From contig NZ_LQOW01000024.1 in assembly GCF_002102185.1 (NCBI RefSeq), positions 186,001 to 250,000 on the forward strand: 64,000 nt of DNA. The letters run 5' to 3'. The DNA is from Mycobacterium fragae. GTDB taxonomy: Bacteria; Actinomycetota; Actinomycetes; Mycobacteriales; Mycobacteriaceae. Each line of letters starts with the position of its first letter. Position 1 is the stretch's first letter. Position numbers and translations under genes: made by a program. A model generated the notes under the pieces. The model searched no databases. It was given only the letters and a program-made list of their open reading frames with translations, and was not told the DNA's origin. Positions 27,595-35,657 of the stretch are shown piece after piece.

Positions 27595-27912
27595 ATGATG
27601 CACGTCGACACCGGTTTGCTGCACTCAGGGGCCGACGAATCTCGTCGCGCTGGTTCGCACGCCGACGACGGAGCAAACCACCTGACACGCACCTCGCCGG
27701 CGGCAGGGATGTTCGGCGACTTCGACGCCGCCGAGATGTTCCATGAAGCGATCGCGCAAGCGCATACCCAGCACGTCACCATGTTGCGGGCCCACGGCGA
27801 GACGCTCAACAGCGTCGGCCACAAAGCCCACACCGCAGCGACGGCGTTCACTGAGATGGAGAACCACAACGCCGCGGAATTGAAAGCGGTGCAGTGGAAT
27901 TCAACCACATAA
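27595..27912 (+). CDS. EspC-like type VII secretion protein (DUF2580)
   Basis: 105 aa; tandem ATGs at 27595 and 27598, the second 7 bases after the AGGAAGG ribosome site. Length, helical content and absence of a Sec signal match EspC/EspF (Rv3615c/Rv3865), helical-hairpin ESX substrates that pair with a larger Esp protein encoded next door. The C-terminal end has AFTEMEN, where ESX substrates usually carry YxxxD/E; here the aromatic is Phe. The next gene, encoding a large coiled-coil protein, overlaps it by 19 bases, the same arrangement as EspC with EspA. Likely secreted with that partner (inference). Confidence 0.72.
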   Translation: MMHVDTGLLHSGADESRRAGSHADDGANHLTRTSPAAGMFGDFDAAEMFHEAIAQAHTQHVTMLRAHGETLNSVGHKAHTAATAFTEMENHNAAELKAVQWNSTT

Positions 27913-30275
27913 GCAAATTCCTGCTGATCGTATTCGCCCACGGGGATCCCTGGAAGATCAACGCCACACTGCAGGCCGGACAGCCCGGTCGGATCGGCGA
28001 TCTGGCGCAGGCTTTTCACGACGCCGGTCAATCCACGCAAGAAGCCGACAACGCGTTCGCGGAGGCGCGACGGCGCCTGCAAACCTGGACCCGCGACAAT
28101 GGGCAACACCCCATCAACGAGGCGCCCGACGTGCAGCAGACCATTGCGGCACTGGGCCTGCAGGCCACCCAGCTGCCCAACATCGGTGCCGATTTGGAGA
28201 ACATCGCGGCGGCGCTTGCGCAGGCACAAGCGACCGGCAACAGCTATATCGCGGACTTGGAATCAAAGCTGAAAGTCCTTGACGACGAGATCGGCTGGGC
28301 AGAAGCGGCCATCAATGAAGACGAACAGATGATCGCCGAGTCCGACGATCAGGAGGAGATCAATGACCTCAAAGCCGACATATCCGACCTTCAAGACGAC
28401 ATCGACGCGTGGGAAAGAGACGCCGTTGACGACACCAAGGCGGCACTGCAGCAGCTCGAGCATCTCCGCGACGACTATTCGCACGTCTTGCAGAACGCAG
28501 AAAGCAAGCTTCGCGGCGAGGGGTACGACCCGACTCGGCTCTGGGGTCTCGACAGCCACCTGACCGAGACGCCCGGCCAAGCGGAGACAGACGTTCGGGA
28601 GGCGCTCGCCGGTAACCAGGGCGCGGCCGCCCGAGTCAACTCTGTCCTCAGCTCAATCACTCCCGACCAGCTGGCCGGCAAGGCGCCGTTGACCCCCGAG
28701 CAGGCCTCGGTGCTGAGTCAGTTGCAGGCGCAAGAGCACGGTATGTCCATTGATGCGCTCAAGAACGCCGAACAACGCCTCGGGGATGAGAGGGGCCTGA
28801 TCGGTAATTCGTGGCAGTTGATGAGTAACCCCAACCTCACATTCCCCAAAACCCCGTTAACCGTTGGCGCGCAACAGGGATCGGACAACCTGAAGGGCGG
28901 CCTGGCGCAGCTGCCCGAGAGCGTTCAGCACTCTTTGAAGTCATCCGGGGTCGAATACATGCGCCAAGTGAATGACATCGCCAACATCGTCAAGGACGGC
29001 GATCACGGTTTCCAGACGAATACCGAGTTGGATCGAGCGATGATCCAAAAAGCGTCCGCAATGATGAACACGCCGATTTGGCAACAGGACCCCGCCAGCA
29101 GTGGGCGCAAGGTCGAGCGCGATCCCGCCCTGGACCCGGCTGTCTCGAACCTCTTATCTGCGGTGTCCCCGGACCACCAGGTAGTGCACGACACACTGAC
29201 CGGCCCCGATCACGAGAAGTTCCTGAAAAACATCACGCACCACGCCTGGGCGGATAACGGTGCAGGCGTTGGGTCGTTGTTCAGCTGGACCGAAAGCGCG
29301 GCGACGGGGCCGGAAGCGCAGATCGCGGGGCAAACCGCTCACGCCTATGCGGACTACCTTGGTCATACCAACGACCTACTCAAATTGCCCGGGAATCACA
29401 CACTCGGCGAATGGAATCCGAAACTGGTTCAAGCGATGGCGCACGGGCTCTCGCCCTACGTCGAGAACATCGCGATGACGGGCGGACTGCCGGAGTTCGG
29501 CGATCCACTCGATTCCGCCGATCCGCCCCGCCGGCCCGAGGATGGCGTGCTGCCCACGGCCAAGAACATCTTCTCGGTCCTATCCAGCGACCAGAACGCG
29601 TCCCAATACTTCAGCGAAAAGGCCTATGCCGCAGCGCTTCAACACGAATACGCCTTCGCCAACGATCCCAGCCATCCGAACTACAGCGGGCAGCTCTACG
29701 ACGCCGCTACACTTCGGGGACTTGTGGACGTCGGCACGCACAACGCATGGCAAGCGAATGAGAATAACGGCTACCACCAACAACTTTCGGCATATCAATC
29801 GAACAAGTTGGCTTACGAGAACACTGTGCAGGCATTGAGCACGGGCGCCGGATTCGTTCCCGGTGCGGGCAAGGCAGTCGGCCCGGGGATCGGCATGCTC
29901 GGACACAGCCTGGAAAACGATTGGCTCGGCCCGGAACCGACCGCGCCGGCTGCCAGTTCTATACATCAGATGTCCGTCAACACTGCCGACCGAGAGATCA
30001 TCGACGCGATGCTCGCCACTCAGCACCCCACCGGACTGCCACCGCAGTACATCGCGCATGACGCCACGCACCCCAATGGTCGACTCGCGACATGGGAAGA
30101 GGTTAAACGGCTTATCCCTGGGCTTGAGCCTGGCGACTACAACCAAGTTGTCGGCAACGCCTTGACGGGTGCACTCGGCCCCAGGGCGCCCAGTGGCGGA
30201 GCACCCGATTCGTATATGGCCGGGCGCTACGACGAGATCGTCGGCATCCCGTTGCAGCCGCCTCCACCGAAGTGA
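27894..30275 (+). CDS. Large ESX-associated coiled-coil protein (TPR-repeat-region family), putative effector
   Basis: 793 aa from GTG 27894. Residues about 18-110 are helical (DPWKINATLQAGQ, then DLENIAAALAQAQ), and 118-205 form a strong coiled coil (LESKLKVLDDEIGWAEAA, DLKADISDLQDDIDAWE). The rest is a globular region with no catalytic motif I can name. I recall mycobacterial proteins annotated as TPR repeat region-containing with the same DPWQIN-type opening, next to EspC-like genes. G+C is lower than in the flanking haem genes (28381-28440 has 34 of 60). The absence of a Sec signal and its EspC-like neighbour suggest ESX export. It overlaps the lipoprotein gene by 4 bases. Confidence 0.7.
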   Translation: MEFNHISKFLLIVFAHGDPWKINATLQAGQPGRIGDLAQAFHDAGQSTQEADNAFAEARRRLQTWTRDNGQHPINEAPDVQQTIAALGLQATQLPNIGADLENIAAALAQAQATGNSYIADLESKLKVLDDEIGWAEAAINEDEQMIAESDDQEEINDLKADISDLQDDIDAWERDAVDDTKAALQQLEHLRDDYSHVLQNAESKLRGEGYDPTRLWGLDSHLTETPGQAETDVREALAGNQGAAARVNSVLSSITPDQLAGKAPLTPEQASVLSQLQAQEHGMSIDALKNAEQRLGDERGLIGNSWQLMSNPNLTFPKTPLTVGAQQGSDNLKGGLAQLPESVQHSLKSSGVEYMRQVNDIANIVKDGDHGFQTNTELDRAMIQKASAMMNTPIWQQDPASSGRKVERDPALDPAVSNLLSAVSPDHQVVHDTLTGPDHEKFLKNITHHAWADNGAGVGSLFSWTESAATGPEAQIAGQTAHAYADYLGHTNDLLKLPGNHTLGEWNPKLVQAMAHGLSPYVENIAMTGGLPEFGDPLDSADPPRRPEDGVLPTAKNIFSVLSSDQNASQYFSEKAYAAALQHEYAFANDPSHPNYSGQLYDAATLRGLVDVGTHNAWQANENNGYHQQLSAYQSNKLAYENTVQALSTGAGFVPGAGKAVGPGIGMLGHSLENDWLGPEPTAPAASSIHQMSVNTADREIIDAMLATQHPTGLPPQYIAHDATHPNGRLATWEEVKRLIPGLEPGDYNQVVGNALTGALGPRAPSGGAPDSYMAGRYDEIVGIPLQPPPPK

Positions 30276-31105
30276 AGGGCCTCGTGCGCACACTGTGCGC
30301 CCTCACAGCGTCGTCGGTTGTCGTGGCGTCCTCGATCACTGGATGTTCGTCAGGGAGCCACCAGGAGTCGCCGACGCCCGCGCCGCCGCCGGCTGGCTGG
30401 CCACCGGTGCTCAACGACTTCACCACGGTCTGGACTGCTGAACCCGGCATTGACGTAACGGCCTGGCCCGCGGTGGCGGTGCGTGCGTACACCGAGTCGT
30501 ATCTACTCGCGACGATCATGGGCGGCGACAGATACCTCTACCCCGGATTCAAGCAGGCCGTGGATCCCAACCAAGGCCGTGAGCACCCGACGGGCAAACG
30601 GTTCCGGTGGCCAGACACCGACCACCCGCCCCGAGACCCGTGGGTGGGCACCGAACAAGCGCACATCCTGTCGGTGAACAAGTCGAATCATGATGTCACG
30701 GTGGTGGTTTGCGAGTACCTGTTCGGCACCGCCGAGGCAACCTCGTATGGCAAGTACCGCAACCACGTCAGTGCGCCCGCCCCGATGGCAGGGATCTACC
30801 CCATGCGGCTCGTCATGACCGCTCCGGATCACGCCGGCCCGCAACAACCGCCGCAGCAGGGCCCGGCTCGCGCACCTTCAGTCGACGTTTTCAACGGTTG
30901 GAAGATCACCAGTCATCAAGGCGGGTACTTCGCCGAGTTTTACGCAACGCAGAATGAATGGCCGAACTCTGCCCGAGACAACGATGCGTGCAATGCCAAG
31001 GCGCCGCCACACCGAGATTTATTGCGCGAAGGTGAATACCCGCGCGAGTACTTCCCCACCCTGCCCGCCTCCCCCGGCTGGCCAGCGGCGAAAACGAACC
31101 ACTAA
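30272..31105 (+). CDS. Putative lipoprotein
   Basis: 277 aa from GTG 30272, overlapping the previous stop (GTGA). The signal peptide ends in the lipobox SITGC with Cys25 as the lipidation site, then a Pro-rich linker (PTPAPPPAGWPP) and a soluble domain with conserved tryptophans. No catalytic motif is recognised. Translation is coupled to the 793-aa protein, so it may act as its surface partner, receptor or immunity-type protein at the cell envelope. That is inference from the position. Confidence 0.72.
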   Translation: MKGLVRTLCALTASSVVVASSITGCSSGSHQESPTPAPPPAGWPPVLNDFTTVWTAEPGIDVTAWPAVAVRAYTESYLLATIMGGDRYLYPGFKQAVDPNQGREHPTGKRFRWPDTDHPPRDPWVGTEQAHILSVNKSNHDVTVVVCEYLFGTAEATSYGKYRNHVSAPAPMAGIYPMRLVMTAPDHAGPQQPPQQGPARAPSVDVFNGWKITSHQGGYFAEFYATQNEWPNSARDNDACNAKAPPHRDLLREGEYPREYFPTLPASPGWPAAKTNH

Positions 31106-31213
31106 TTGGGCGAGTGACTGACGATATGGCTTCCCGTCGTCTGGCAGCAGTGAGCATGACCAGCGGCAAATCCCTGAATAGCGGAATCTCCGATCAGCGA
31201 TAACATCGGCCCC

Positions 31214-31810
31214 ATGTCGGAAACGCCCTCGAGCGGCCCTCCCGCGCAAGGTGCGAGCGGGTTTCCCGCCGCGCCACCAGCCGGGTTTCCTGCGGCACCG
31301 GCCGGACCGCCTCCTTGGCCGCCCGCACCGCCGAGACCCTCCCGCTGGCTGACGTTCGTCGCCCTTGCAGTTGCCCTCATTGCTACAGCGCTGGCCATCG
31401 TGGGGTGGTTTCGACCTGCACCACCGCCTCCGTCGCCGCGCTCTGCGGCTCCGACGTACACCGAACAGCAGATCGCCGACGCAAAAGCCCGCGCGTGCGA
31501 CGCATTCAGACTCGTGGATAAAGGTGTGACGCTGCAGACGAATGGCGAAATTAGCAGCGATCCTGCCATGGCAAAAGCCCAGGGTGCGAACGCACGGTTA
31601 GCGACGATCTCAAGCGGGTGGTATTTGAAGGCTCGTTTAGACCAAGCCGCGCCGCCAAAACTTGCCACAGCAATCCAGCACTTGTCCGACGTTCTGCTCG
31701 ACCTCGGGGCCCACTACATAGCGGGCGCCACCGACGACGATCCCGCCCAGGCAGCCCTTCGAAGTGAAGCCAACTCTACTTTCGCGCGCGTCCAGGACCT
31801 GTGCCAATGA
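31214..31810 (+). CDS. Proline-rich single-pass membrane protein
   Basis: 198 aa. Residues 1-43 are Pro/Ala/Gly-rich, residues about 45-66 are one membrane helix (LTFVALAVALIATALAIVGW), and the remainder is an exported domain with two cysteines (ARACDAFR and DLCQ) that could form a disulfide. I recall a mycobacterial family with the pattern of Pro-rich head, helix, and DAKARAC domain, without known function. It ends in an ATGA overlap with the next gene, so the two are translationally coupled. Confidence 0.72.
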   Translation: MSETPSSGPPAQGASGFPAAPPAGFPAAPAGPPPWPPAPPRPSRWLTFVALAVALIATALAIVGWFRPAPPPPSPRSAAPTYTEQQIADAKARACDAFRLVDKGVTLQTNGEISSDPAMAKAQGANARLATISSGWYLKARLDQAAPPKLATAIQHLSDVLLDLGAHYIAGATDDDPAQAALRSEANSTFARVQDLCQ

Positions 31811-34017
31811 CCAGTGATGTGCCGCCCGGCGGCGTTTGGGGCCAATTGACCGTGGGTCCGGTGTGGACGCCACAATCAGATCTCAACCTTATTGGTGCTG
31901 CAGCGACCAAACGGCGAACTACTGCCGTTGCGTGGCAACACTTTTCCGACCAGTTGTGGCAAACTCTCTCCGGGCCAATCAGTCCCGATGTTCAAAAGGG
32001 AGTGACGGCCGATACCATCCGCGAGACCTTCAAGTGGGGCGCCAATCAGGCTGGTGACGTCGCGGCGATGAACAGCAGCATCAGCAGCGCTCACGATTCT
32101 GCCTACCATTCAGCAACCGAGCTCAATTCTCAACTAGCGCCGATTGCCGAGGACGTGAGCTCCAGGATCAACGAGATCCAGACCTCCAAAGCTCCGGCTC
32201 CGATGAAACTCGAGCAAATCGTTGAAGTTGTAATGAAGGGCCAACAAGAGGCCAATACTGCAGCGGCGCCTCACGCTCAAAACATCTTTGAAGCGATGCA
32301 GACAATCCTCGACCGTCGAGGGATACCCAAGTCAGCCCGACAGTTTGCCCAAGAACACGGCGTCCCCGACCATCTGTTCGGGTCGCCGAATAAGGAAACA
32401 GTCACGGAACAGGTGAAAGGCATTCTTAACGGGCCCGTCCCACCACAAGCGCCACCGCCTGATAGCACACCGCACGGCGTCGGGAACCTCAACCAGGCCG
32501 ACACACCCCCTCCAGCGGCAGCGCCACCCGCGGTACCGCAAGGCACTCAGGTACAACCGGTCGGAATGGGTGGCCAGGCCGGCACACCCCCTGCAGCAGG
32601 ACCGCCAGCCCCCGTACCGCAAGGGGCCCAGGTACAGCCGGTCGGCGGCCTCAACTCAGGCATCCCTCGACCTCCCGCAGCCGTAGCTGGCGGACCCGCT
32701 CTCCCGGGCCCCGTAGCGCCGAGTGGTGTGCCGGCTGCGGGCGCCCCGTCGGTGCCGACGACGGCGATGCCAACTACCAGCGCGCCCACGTTGTCTGCGC
32801 CTGGTCTGCCGCAGGGGGTGCCGTCGAACAACCTGGTGCAGAGTTTCGAGCATGGACTGCAGTCCGGCGCTCCCATATCGTCCGGACTGAACGCAGTACC
32901 GCCGCCAGCCATGAGCCCGGTCGAACCGCAAGCCCCCGCCGCGCCGGCAATTTCGGACGTCCCGCCGTCGACCGTCCCGTCGGCTGTCAATGCGCCCGTG
33001 TTCGATGTTCCCCCGGCAACCACCGACCCAATGATGGGCACCGCCCACGCGACGGCGGAACCCGGCCCCGCGTACCTGGCAAGCCCGGCAGCACCAGCGA
33101 CACCGGCCGCAGCGCCGCCACCCGCGCCGGCCGGACCGTTGCCGACCTACGGCGCCGACATCCGACCGCCAACGCCGACAGCGGTGTCGCCGCCGACCGC
33201 ACCGGCCGGCCCGCCCGCGGCCGCGCCCGCCTCGGCACCGGTCAACCCGTCTGCCGGATCCAGCGGCCTCGCGCAGCCTGTCATCCGTCAGCCGCCAGCC
33301 GCGCCGACCGCAGCACCCACACCGGCAGGCATCGGTGAGCAGGCCGTCGTCGCGACCGCCGGTGGAGCAGCTGCGGGCGCCGCCTCCGCGCAGAGCACCG
33401 CACAGGCCCGGCTGCAGCGGCTCGTCGACTTCGTTGCCCGTCAGGAACCACGGCTGCGATGGGCTGCCGGGGATCGGCCCGATGGCACCACGGTGCTGGT
33501 CACCGACCTGGCCAGCGGCTGGATCCCGCCCGACATCGAAATCCCGGCTGCGGTGCAACTACTGGACCCGGCCCGACGGCGCGGCGACATCGAAACGCTG
33601 CTCGGCGAAGTGACCGTCACCGCCGGCTACACGCCCGTCCACTACCTGCCTCCCGCGGACGATGACACGGAGCCAATCCCCACCTCCCCGCGCCCCCGCC
33701 AAGGGCCCGTCGTCGACGAATTGGGCTGGGAGCTCGGCCAAGCCACGAAGTGGCGCGACGGGCTCCCCCGCCTCGCGCATACGCTCGCCAAAGCCGCATC
33801 CAGCGGCACTGGGGTTCTCGAGTCCGAAATCGAGCTTCTCCGTGAGCAACTCGCCTCAATTCGCGAGCGGGTGCTCAACACCTACCCCGATGATGTCGAT
33901 GCTGCTGCGGTGGCCAACTGGCAGCTGTTGGCCTCGATCGATGCTCTGGCCGCCGCCGACAAGCTCGGGGCCAACTATCACTTCGCCTGGTTCCAGGCGT
34001 TGAATCACGGGCCATAG
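31807..34017 (+). CDS. Rv3899c-like ESX-associated protein with long proline-rich linker
   Basis: 736 aa from ATG 31807. Residues 1-205 are helical (DTIRETFKWGANQAGDVAAM), 210-515 are Pro/Ala/Gly low-complexity, and 520-736 form a folded C-terminal domain (LQRLVDFVARQEPRLRW, VLVTDLASGWIPPDIEIP, ELLREQLASIRERVLNTYP). That last region matches what I recall of Rv3899c (DUF5631/DUF5632), which in M. tuberculosis lies just downstream of the cpnT locus. The linkage of this family with EsxE/EsxF/CpnT in two different chromosomal places suggests it helps that system. No signal peptide. Confidence 0.75.
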   Translation: MTSDVPPGGVWGQLTVGPVWTPQSDLNLIGAAATKRRTTAVAWQHFSDQLWQTLSGPISPDVQKGVTADTIRETFKWGANQAGDVAAMNSSISSAHDSAYHSATELNSQLAPIAEDVSSRINEIQTSKAPAPMKLEQIVEVVMKGQQEANTAAAPHAQNIFEAMQTILDRRGIPKSARQFAQEHGVPDHLFGSPNKETVTEQVKGILNGPVPPQAPPPDSTPHGVGNLNQADTPPPAAAPPAVPQGTQVQPVGMGGQAGTPPAAGPPAPVPQGAQVQPVGGLNSGIPRPPAAVAGGPALPGPVAPSGVPAAGAPSVPTTAMPTTSAPTLSAPGLPQGVPSNNLVQSFEHGLQSGAPISSGLNAVPPPAMSPVEPQAPAAPAISDVPPSTVPSAVNAPVFDVPPATTDPMMGTAHATAEPGPAYLASPAAPATPAAAPPPAPAGPLPTYGADIRPPTPTAVSPPTAPAGPPAAAPASAPVNPSAGSSGLAQPVIRQPPAAPTAAPTPAGIGEQAVVATAGGAAAGAASAQSTAQARLQRLVDFVARQEPRLRWAAGDRPDGTTVLVTDLASGWIPPDIEIPAAVQLLDPARRRGDIETLLGEVTVTAGYTPVHYLPPADDDTEPIPTSPRPRQGPVVDELGWELGQATKWRDGLPRLAHTLAKAASSGTGVLESEIELLREQLASIRERVLNTYPDDVDAAAVANWQLLASIDALAAADKLGANYHFAWFQALNHGP
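32503..32661 (+). repeat. Imperfect 81-bp tandem duplication in the proline-rich linker
   Basis: Two copies, 32503-32583 and 32584-32661, encode 27- and 26-residue units that both start TPP and contain VPQGTQVQPVG or VPQGAQVQPVG. The duplication stays in frame, so it lengthens the linker only. Such units are prone to slippage and may vary between strains. Confidence 0.6.
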
Positions 34018-34031
34018 GAAGAAAGATCGCG

Positions 34032-34961
34032 ATGGACCCGCAACAGTTGCAGATCGTCCTCAACCAGCTCGCGCAGGTGCTCGGGCTGCCGCCACCGCCG
34101 CCGCTTACGCCCGACCAGATTGCTTCGGGGGGATCAATCATGAGCCAGCTGCTCGCGGCTTTGGGCATGGCGGGCAACTCTGGTGACCCCGCCGACATGG
34201 CCGCCGCCCAAGCGGGTTACGCGCAGCGCGGCATGCAAACCGGCGACGCGATGGCGAAATTCCCGGCCAGCGACCAGCAATCAGCCCAGATGTTCCAGCA
34301 GCTCATGGGCAGCGCCCAGCAGCTACCCCAATCGCTCTCCGGCGTAGGCCAGAGCTTCGGCGGCATTTTCGGCGGCTTCTTCCAAGCACTCAACCAAGGC
34401 ATGCAACAGGGCATGCAGGCCGGCACGCAACTCGTCAGCGGGCTGGGCAAGGGCGGCCAAGGTGCTGAGCTCGCCGGGGAGTTACCCGCCGAAGCCATTG
34501 GCGACACGCTCGGCGCTGGCGGTGCAGCATTGGGCGGCGCCGGCGCCGCGGGCGGTGCTGCTGCAGGTCTTGCCGAGGGCACGACCCCGGCGGGGTACCT
34601 GGGGCCACCGCCGACACCGTCGGCCGGCACCTACCCCGCATCGTCCCCGAGCACACCAGCGCCGCCGCCGAGCACGCCCGAGCCATCGGCGGGATCGCGC
34701 GGCCCGATGGGTGGCTACCCGATGATGCCGCCGGCCGGGATGGGCGGTGCTGGACCGACCGGCAGTGACGCGAAGGCCGATACCAAGCGCGTCGTGGCTC
34801 CTTCGGTGAAAAATGGCGCTCCCGTGCAGGGCCGTATCGTCACACCGCAGAACGCGCCAGAGGTGGTCAAACGCGTTGCCGGCAAGCCGGTTGCAAGCCG
34901 GCGCATCTTGGCGCCCGATCACAAACCCGAGGACGACGACGGGACCGACTCCGGCCGCTGA
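34032..34961 (+). CDS. Gly/Gln/Pro-rich ESX-locus protein
   Basis: 309 aa, beginning MDPQQLQIVLNQLAQVLGL, preceded by AGGAAGAAAG 7-14 bases upstream. Residues 80-150 are Gln/Gly-rich and amphipathic (SFGGIFGGFFQALNQGMQQG), 180-245 Pro/Gly-rich, and the end is a short folded segment (RIVTPQNAPEVVKRVAGKP). Composition resembles PPE-type and Esp linker proteins, but no PE, PPE or WXG motif is present. Function is unknown; the 14-base gap after the Rv3899c-like gene suggests they are co-expressed. Confidence 0.7.
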   Translation: MDPQQLQIVLNQLAQVLGLPPPPPLTPDQIASGGSIMSQLLAALGMAGNSGDPADMAAAQAGYAQRGMQTGDAMAKFPASDQQSAQMFQQLMGSAQQLPQSLSGVGQSFGGIFGGFFQALNQGMQQGMQAGTQLVSGLGKGGQGAELAGELPAEAIGDTLGAGGAALGGAGAAGGAAAGLAEGTTPAGYLGPPPTPSAGTYPASSPSTPAPPPSTPEPSAGSRGPMGGYPMMPPAGMGGAGPTGSDAKADTKRVVAPSVKNGAPVQGRIVTPQNAPEVVKRVAGKPVASRRILAPDHKPEDDDGTDSGR

Positions 34962-35058
34962 CAATAGTCGCCAGCGTCGGAAGACGTGGTGGCTGAGGCG
35001 GTTTCCGCGCCTCTGAGGTGAATTGTGCTCGCCGCGGCTGGTGGTTAGGTTTGCCGCT

Positions 35059-35370
35059 ATGGCTGATCGCGAAGTACTGCGCGTCGACCCTGAGCTGATG
35101 CAGGGCTTTTCGCAGGCGTTGACGGGCGCCGCAAAGGACTGGCACAGCAGGCTCATCGAGCTCGATGGCCAAGTTCGCGAAATGTTGGGTAGCTGGCGCG
35201 GCGGCGCTGGCGGGGCGTATGGCTCGGCGTGGGACCTGTGGCACCGCGGGGCGGGTGAAGTGCAACTGGGTCTGTCGTTATTGGCGAAAGCCGTCGGTAT
35301 TGCCGGCATGGAGTTTCATACCAACGATTCGGCATCGGCGCAAACGTTGAGCGGTCTTGACGATGGCTGA
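35059..35370 (+). CDS. esxF: WXG100 protein EsxF-like
   Basis: 103 aa. The helical hairpin has its WxG turn at SWRGGAG and a conserved YGSAWDLWHRGAGEVQLGLS second helix, matching Rv3905c (EsxF) as I recall it. The C-terminal tail carries EFHTNDSASAQ, so the export motif reads FxxxD in place of YxxxE. In M. tuberculosis EsxE and EsxF form a heterodimer that inserts in the outer membrane and is needed to export the CpnT toxin. Start is the ATG at 35059; 98 bases without a gene precede it. It overlaps esxE by 8 bases. Confidence 0.88.
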   Translation: MADREVLRVDPELMQGFSQALTGAAKDWHSRLIELDGQVREMLGSWRGGAGGAYGSAWDLWHRGAGEVQLGLSLLAKAVGIAGMEFHTNDSASAQTLSGLDDG

Positions 35371-35653
35371 CGCGTTCAGTGTGGACCCGGACGCATTGGC
35401 CGACGCGGTGCAGCGGATGGGTGAATTCGTACGGCATACCGAGAACATGGTCGGCGAAATCGACTCGCTGGTAGGCCATTTGCACGCGACGTGGGGGGGT
35501 CAGGCGGCGACCGCCCACGCTGAGGCACATCAGCACTGGTCCCGTGGCGAAGCCATGATGCGAGAGGCTTTGGCGCAGCTGAAGACTGCGGGCACAGCAG
35601 CGGACCGCAACTACACCGGCGTGATGGCGACGAATACGACCATGTGGTCCTGA
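35363..35653 (+). CDS. esxE: WXG100 protein EsxE-like
   Basis: 96 aa from ATG 35363; a TTG two codons upstream is also open. The WxG turn is ATWGGQAA, and the second helix HAEAHQHWSRGEAMMREALAQ followed by NYTGVMATNTTMW closely follows Rv3904c (EsxE). It is the predicted partner of the EsxF-like protein. The 8-base overlap with esxF and 4-base gap to the cpnT-like gene give an esxF-esxE-cpnT operon in the same order as M. tuberculosis. Confidence 0.88.
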   Translation: MADAFSVDPDALADAVQRMGEFVRHTENMVGEIDSLVGHLHATWGGQAATAHAEAHQHWSRGEAMMREALAQLKTAGTAADRNYTGVMATNTTMWS

Positions 35654-35657
35654 GCTA

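Noticed and set aside
32400..33400. CRISPR-like or minisatellite array
   Set aside because: The repetitiveness is proline/alanine coding sequence with only one clear 81-bp duplication; there are no regular repeats with unique spacers.
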